From the NCBI GenBank assembly GCA_027924585.1, contig BSBM01000386.1, positions 1,536,001 to 1,600,000 on the forward strand: 64,000 bases of DNA, given 5' to 3'. A model generated the notes under the pieces. It was not told where the DNA came from and ran no database searches. It worked only from the letters and a program-made list of their open reading frames with translations. Origin of the DNA: Larix kaempferi (lineage: Eukaryota > Streptophyta > Pinopsida > Pinales > Pinaceae). Positions within the stretch are counted from its first letter, which is position 1. Every line of letters starts with the position of its first letter. A program made the translations under genes and the position numbers. Positions 58,890-64,000 of the stretch are shown piece by piece.

Positions 58890-59599
58890 GCATCTCCGTT
58901 ATGAAATTTTATCCCAAATTTATTGCATGTATAGGTTTCTTGCCCCCTTGAGGCTAAAATGTAACTGTCATAAAACCACTTGCAATCAACCACGTATCCT
59001 TATTAATAACATATCATCATGAGTATAATAAAACCACATTCTATCGATCATATGTCATTATTACTGGCATAACAACATCCTTGTAAAATACATATTATAA
59101 TTTATATTATTCACAAGCTATGGCTATTGCTTTTAAATTTATAAATTGGTTGCTATATTCAATGGTAAGTACTTAAAAATATATATGGTTATGTAAAATA
59201 ATTTAATAATTTCTTGATAAATTATTTTCATGGTGTTGAGATTTAAATACTCTTGGCAAAACAATCTTAATTTAAAAAAGGTAAATAACTTCGCTTTGAA
59301 ATTTGACAATGAGAACTTACACCCTTCCCAACTTTACATAACCCAACAAGATCGTTTTACACATACATTATGATAATTTCACTTACCAGTAAAAAGACAT
59401 ATTAGTTCAAATTGAAGTTAAAATTTCTCTATCTTGACACCTAAAACTTAACCTCGATATATAAAGTTTACACGTCATCAATCTACCATCTCGTGATCAA
59501 GAGAGAGACATCTCCTCTTTATCATTACATGAGTTTCTCCTAAAGTGTTATCCACAATTTCCGTAACTCCTTTAAGTAGTTTAGTATGAACTTAATACA
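58890..59599. other. Unassigned AT-rich DNA
   Basis: No coding signal. Because of the TSD, the bases from 58885 on (CATATGCATCTCCG) are the continuation of the sequence left of 36533, i.e. the old right flank of the gypsy-1 5' LTR. Confidence 0.5.
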
Positions 59600-59788
59600 C
59601 AACAAGTGGGAAACAAAAGTTTAATTAATTGTAATTGTTGGCATTCACACCACAATAACTTTAATAGCCACTATAACAACTTTAATAGCCATTGGACTCT
59701 ATATAATTGAGTTATTATTATAACTTGGAATTTTATAATAATTTTAATAAGTTTTGTTAATTTTTTTAATAGACCAGTATAGATCTAT

Positions 59789-59904
59789 CTTAAATCCGTA
59801 TCTATTAAGCACCGAGAGGGATCCAATTTTTTGAGGTGTATTTCTTTTTTTGAATTTAAACTCAAAAAATTTGATCTCTCTTGATTGATAGATCCAGATT
59901 TAAG
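59789..59904. repeat. Inverted repeat (foldback/MITE-like hairpin) in R2
   Basis: Left arm 59789-59835 (CTTAAATCCGTATCTATTAA ... ATTTTTTGAG) and right arm 59861-59904 (CTCAAAAAATTTGATC ... CCAGATTTAAG) are imperfect reverse complements around a 25 bp loop. The hairpin lies in a segment absent from R1, so it was inserted or arose after the copies split. Followed by short repeats of TTTTATTTTATGAACC(A/G)ACATG. Confidence 0.65.
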
Positions 59905-60239
59905 TTTTAAGTTTTTATTTTATAAACGAACATCTATTTTTTATAATATTTTATTTTATGAACCAACATGGATTTTTTTAAATATTTTCCATAATTTTTT
60001 ATTTTATGAACCGACATGAATTTTTTTAATTATTTTGTTAGTAACAAACGTTACAACATCTCCCCCATACTCGGCTATAAAACATCTCGTTTCACTCGTA
60101 CAATTAATATTTAAGTTAATATTTGGGTTTCACCCTTGCATTTACAACTTTTTGTTTTATTTTGGAAATTTTATCTCCACTATTTCAATTTGCATGTTTC
60201 TTTTGTGGTTATTTACTATTACAAAGTATAATTTGTTCT

Positions 60240-60830
60240 ATCCAAAGAATTAACATTTTTAGTTATTTTAATTCACGAGCTAACTACTTCAACATAGTCA
60301 TTATGATATGATGTTTTTATTTTTTCTTCATTGATATTTACATTCTTACCCAGGAATCATTTTCTCATTAATATCTAGTTGTTTTAATTCACTTGGTAAC
60401 TATTTCAACATAGTCATTATGATATGATGTCTTTATTTTCTTTTCACCCATATTTGATATTCTTACCAAGGAATCATTTTCTCATTAACATATTTAGTTG
60501 TTTTAACTCACTTGCTAAACATAGTCATCATGATATGATGTTTTTGTTTTCTCTTCGCTTATATTTGACATTCTCACGAAGGAATCTTTTTCTAAGTACA
60601 CAATCATAACAAATATGTCCATCATAAAAATTTAATTTAACTACAACATCATAGTAAATTAATCATAAAAGTTTAATTTAACTACAACATCATAGCAAAT
60701 TAATCATAACAAATTTGTCAATCATAAATGTTTAATTTAACTACAACATCATAGTAAATTGATAACAAATATGTCCATCATAAAGGTTTAATTTAACTAC
60801 AACATCATAGTAAATTGACCTACTCTCATT
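60240..60830. repeat. Two local array expansions in R2
   Basis: First block: TCATTATGATATGATGT(T/C)TTTATTTT-type units near 60297, 60413 and 60525 (~115 bp period), single in R1 near 9910. Second block: GTTTAATTTAACTACAACAT near 60630, 60669, 60730 and 60787, single in R1 near 10017. Confidence 0.75.
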
Positions 60831-61342
60831 GACTAATCAAATTGTTTCATCAAAACCTAACATTTGGTTGCCAAGTGGGTAAGAAAGAAAAATAAGAAAA
60901 ATTCATAAGCCAATGAATAATAGGCTTAAGTTCACCCTAAGTATCCATCAACTAAAACCAATCAGTCATGAAGATCACATAACCAATTTCATTATGACCT
61001 TTTTGGCATATGCATCAGCATATTCAAGGTCATATTTTGGTTTCTATCCATAAGTAAAACTATGATTTTTTTCCAAGGAAAAAATAACTAATTTAATTAT
61101 GATGTTGATATCATCCATTATAATTTCAATTTTCTACCCCACCTAACCCATTCTGAGATCTTAAAATGTATGTCCCAAATTTTACAAGGAAAAGTTATTT
61201 AGCTCTCGTTCATTTTTTTTCAAGAATCCTGCTCTCATTCATTTATACTAGCCAAAATATTTCTAGTCTTGTCAAGACAATGTTTTATTATTGAGAAGTT
61301 CACTTAACTTACTAATCAATGCTTCAAAGGAGAATATGATTA

Positions 61343-61554
61343 CAGTTTTGTTTTTCTTTCCAAGGAACAATCTCGCTAAAAACCCTTTGAGTACTTCCCC
61401 ATGCTTCTTGGATGGTAAACAGGGTAAACCATTAACCCTGATTACAGAGCCTAACCTTGAGGGGATCAATAGAATCAAAACCGTGACCTACGCAACTTTG
61501 GGGGGAGAGATCTCATGTCTACCTCATGATCGCTTAAGCTAACACTAGGGACTT
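61343..61554 (-). mobile_element. tRNA-derived SINE-like element, R2 copy
   Basis: Orthologous to 10590-10788. Flanked by AGAATATGATTA (61331-61342) and AAGCATATGATTA (61555-61567). The A-box area (TTAGCTTAAGCGATC on minus) is still readable; the B box has decayed (GGTTTTGATTCTATTG). Confidence 0.65.
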
Positions 61555-62560
61555 AAGCATATGATTATAATTAATATAACAATCCTTATAGATAAACCTT
61601 AAGTATTCACACTCTTCCAGTGGTTTCCATTATCCCAATCATTCTTCCATTGAATTGCATACACCAAATTTACATGCAATTCTTGGCGAATCACGATGAT
61701 TCTTCCATCGACTTACATACACCAAATTTACATGTAATTCTTGGAAATTGCCCAAAAAGCTTATTAATCAAGTTTTTTACTCATAACTTTGTTTAAGTTC
61801 TTAAGATCTAGTCATGTTCATCAGATAAATTGCCTTTCTTGATTTTCTATGTTTATTTTATATTAGGTTCTTTGGAACCAGGAGAAATGTACTCTTGGTC
61901 ATTGTTAAGTAAAGTTGTTACGGTTCCATTTTATTCCTTCATGATTATTCCTCCACGTTTATTTCATGCCCCATTCCCTAAGCATACTCAAGTGATTTAT
62001 ATTTGTTCTCATAGTTTACAAATTGACAATTTAAGTTGGTCAGTAACTTACCCAATAGCGACGAATAAAATTTATTTCCCAACCCATTCGCATATTAGGT
62101 CATGTCCTATCCTACATCTAAATGCTATATATCCTATCTCCAATTTATACTTATGCCTTGCAGCCCTAGAGAAGGTTAAATGGGTGATGTTTACTTAGAT
62201 TAAGTTTTGTTGGGACATATCATTCCTCTGCAGATGTCATTTAAAGGGATTTTTTTTGGATGGTCATGACCATTTGAACCAATTCTACAAAAGGCTTACA
62301 ATTCCAAATTAATTGTTCCCTCAACATAATAATTCTAAATTGAGATTCAATTATGGTTTTTTTAACCAATTGTAAATATAATCATATGCAGAATACTCTC
62401 AAAAAGATACCTCATTTACTATTTTTAGTCATTCAATAGCTTCTTTAATATTTACAAATAATTTTTTTCTGGGTAAAAAATTATTATAAAGTGTGGTCAA
62501 CGTATGTAGTCAATTATGGATAGAGTTTATGTGAGGTGGCCATGGCATTTTTAGTTTTTT

Positions 62561-62958
62561 TGTGAGGTGGCAATGGAGGTATGGATCCTCATTTTAGAGG
62601 TATTGGATTTTTTGAGGAGGCATTGGCTCTATTGATTTCTAGTTTAATGCATGGTTATTAGCTCTAGAGTAGTGGTTTTTAGAGTTGATACAGCTTCTTG
62701 TCATTTATTGAGCATAGGGGTCAGTGCATCCATCATTTCAACATCAGTTTAGTTATGATTGGTTTAGCTTATGATGTTTAGTATAGAATTCTATGTGCAT
62801 ATTTTCCAGGTGTTATTATTTTCTGGGCCTAGACAAAAAAAAAATATTGACTAAGGTTTAGAGTCATTTATATCCTCGAGATTGGCATTCTTACACAGAG
62901 GAGGTGCTTTTTAGCTAGATTTGATGTCTTAGAGCTCCTTCTATAGACACTTGGCCTT
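62561..62958. other. Possible LINE 5' region
   Basis: No ORF of note. T/G-rich text (GAGGTGGC repeated near 62532 and 62563). It may be the 5' untranslated part of the LINE whose ORF1 follows. Confidence 0.35.
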
Positions 62959-64000
62959 TTGGAGGCTTCCTCTATGGAAACTACAAACGAGGGACGACTC
63001 ACGAGGTTTGGTCCTAGACATTCGGGCCCATTATCTTCCTCAACTTTCTCTTTGGAAAAGTGGCCACCTATAGTGTTGGAATATACCTTTCCCCATGAGA
63101 ATTTGGAAACAGAACTTTCAAATGCTTTTCATTTTGAGGAGAGTGATAGAAGCATAGGTTTGGTGGAGGGGGATTTAAATAAGTTGGCTGGAGGGTTTGG
63201 CTCCCTCCACCTCTGAGAATTTCTCAGATGAAAGTTAGAACCGTTCTATCAATGAACCATTGCGGGTGAATGAACCATTGGAACCGCATACCCATCATCA
63301 TGTGCAAGAGGTCACAAGATAGAAGATAAAAAAATGCATAAAATGGAAAGCGTCACATTTAGGCCTAGTGCTGGGAGAAGATGTCCAAATGAACAATGTT
63401 ATATCGCTATTTGAAACAATGTTGGTGGGAAAGTTTGGAAGACACAAAATAGGAATGTCGACTTACAAAGAATGGGTTAACTTGACCTAGAATCCTATTC
63501 TGGGATACACCCATCGATGCTTCACTCTATCCAAGGGCTGTCTCGGAGTCAGTTCTTCGAAGGATGCCTCAAATTTGTTGGAGGGATTCTAGTTATGAGA
63601 GACTGTTGCTTTAAAGATTAGGAGGTGGAGGCCCTGCAAACAAGTTATTTGGGTGAAACTTTGAGGTTTACCAGTGGAGTTGTCAACAACGGAGAATTTT
63701 TGGAGAATAGGAAGAGTCTTGGGTGATTTTCATGCAGCAGACCTTAGTTTCAAGGATTTAGTCATCATGTCAATGGAAAAAATTATAGTGGATATAGATA
63801 TTTGTGAGGGCCTACATGAGGATATTACTATAACAGTTGGCTCCATTTCACATGTTTGGGTGTTGGATTATATTGGAATTTATTATAGATTTAATAGATG
63901 TCATACTTATGGTCATCTGGTGAGAAACCACACACAGAATTTCACTCAGTCGGTTCGGAAAAAGAAACCATTAGATAATGGCCCCACAATACCTATCCAT
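62959..64000 (+). pseudogene. LINE ORF1: DUF4283 and zinc knuckle, cut by window end
   Basis: An open piece from 62959 (EASSMETTNEGRLTRFGPRH) is followed after a frameshift, from about 63383, by one frame with a few stops. It contains LVGKFGRHKIGMSTYKEWVN, RCFTLSKGCLGVSSSKDASN, WVKL-stop-GLPVEL, FHAADLSFKDLVIMSMEKII and VLDYIGIYYRF, then NRCHTYGHLVRNH. This is the DUF4283 domain plus CCHC knuckle of plant L1-type ORF1, an RNA-binding chaperone. The first and last Cys of the knuckle are replaced (Phe, His). The element continues beyond 64000 with its endonuclease and RT expected there. Confidence 0.82.

Larger units (their letters stand above)
59600..62560. repeat. Dispersed repeat R2 (direct copy of R1)
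   Basis: About 2.96 kb, the partner of 9540-12135. It is longer because of a ~340 bp insertion with a hairpin (about 59775-60115), a three-fold ~120 bp block (60240-60600) and a four-fold ~45-60 bp block (60600-60830), each single in R1. It lacks the SINE-like insertion found at 11572-11782 and the R1 tandem duplication. No protein recognised. Confidence 0.8.

Overview
This window reads as repeat-packed plant nuclear DNA. I see no confident host gene and no rRNA, tRNA, CRISPR or bacterial feature. Nearly everything recognisable is a retrotransposon: Ty1/copia, three kinds of Ty3/gypsy, an L1-type LINE, tRNA-derived SINE-like insertions and a small non-autonomous LTR element. The coding regions are riddled with in-frame stops, many of the C-to-T type expected from cytosine methylation (CAG to TAG, CGA to TGA, TGG to TGA). 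This suggests a large-genome seed plant. I lean towards a gymnosperm because of the old mixed repeats and general family resemblance, but no marker gene proves it.

Layout, left to right. 1-1268: tail of an old Copia element with its 3' LTR. 1269-9060: a degenerate LINE (ORF1 remnant, endonuclease, reverse transcriptase, RNase H), split by a 2.8 kb non-autonomous LTR element at 3202-6025 (TSD AAATA). 9540-12135: dispersed repeat R1, carrying two SINE-like insertions. 12136-13586: AT-rich DNA with one weak candidate small spliced gene. 13587-18032: a truncated minus-strand Copia element with two minisatellites. 18779-24448: a plus-strand chromovirus (Tekay/Del-like) whose gag is replaced by a GC-richer minisatellite. 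24449-36529: a minus-strand gypsy element (gypsy-1) with an unusual Gag carrying five zinc-knuckle units, a second Gag-like module after the protease, and a ~965-codon coiled-coil ORF downstream of integrase.

36528-58889 is a verified nest. A second gypsy-1-family element (36533-58884, TSD CATAT) is interrupted in its LTR by a 14 kb Athila-like gypsy element (36758-56948, TSD ATAAA, LTRs 1532 bp each, tRNA-Asp-type PBS). That element is in turn interrupted in its 3' env-position ORF by a nearly intact 6157 bp Copia element (41413-47569, TSD GAAAC, LTRs 742 bp each with 5 differences). LTR divergence is consistent with nesting order: about 0.7% for Copia and about 2% for Athila-like over the part compared.

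59600-62560 is R2, a diverged direct copy of R1. Comparing R1 with R2 gives an empty site for one SINE-like insertion, a shared older SINE-like insertion, array expansions in R2 and an R2-specific hairpin. 62959-64000 is the start of another LINE ORF1 (DUF4283 plus zinc knuckle) that leaves the window. The elements do not form a pathway; the value of the window is its layered insertion history and the accessory ORFs of the two minus-strand gypsy families.
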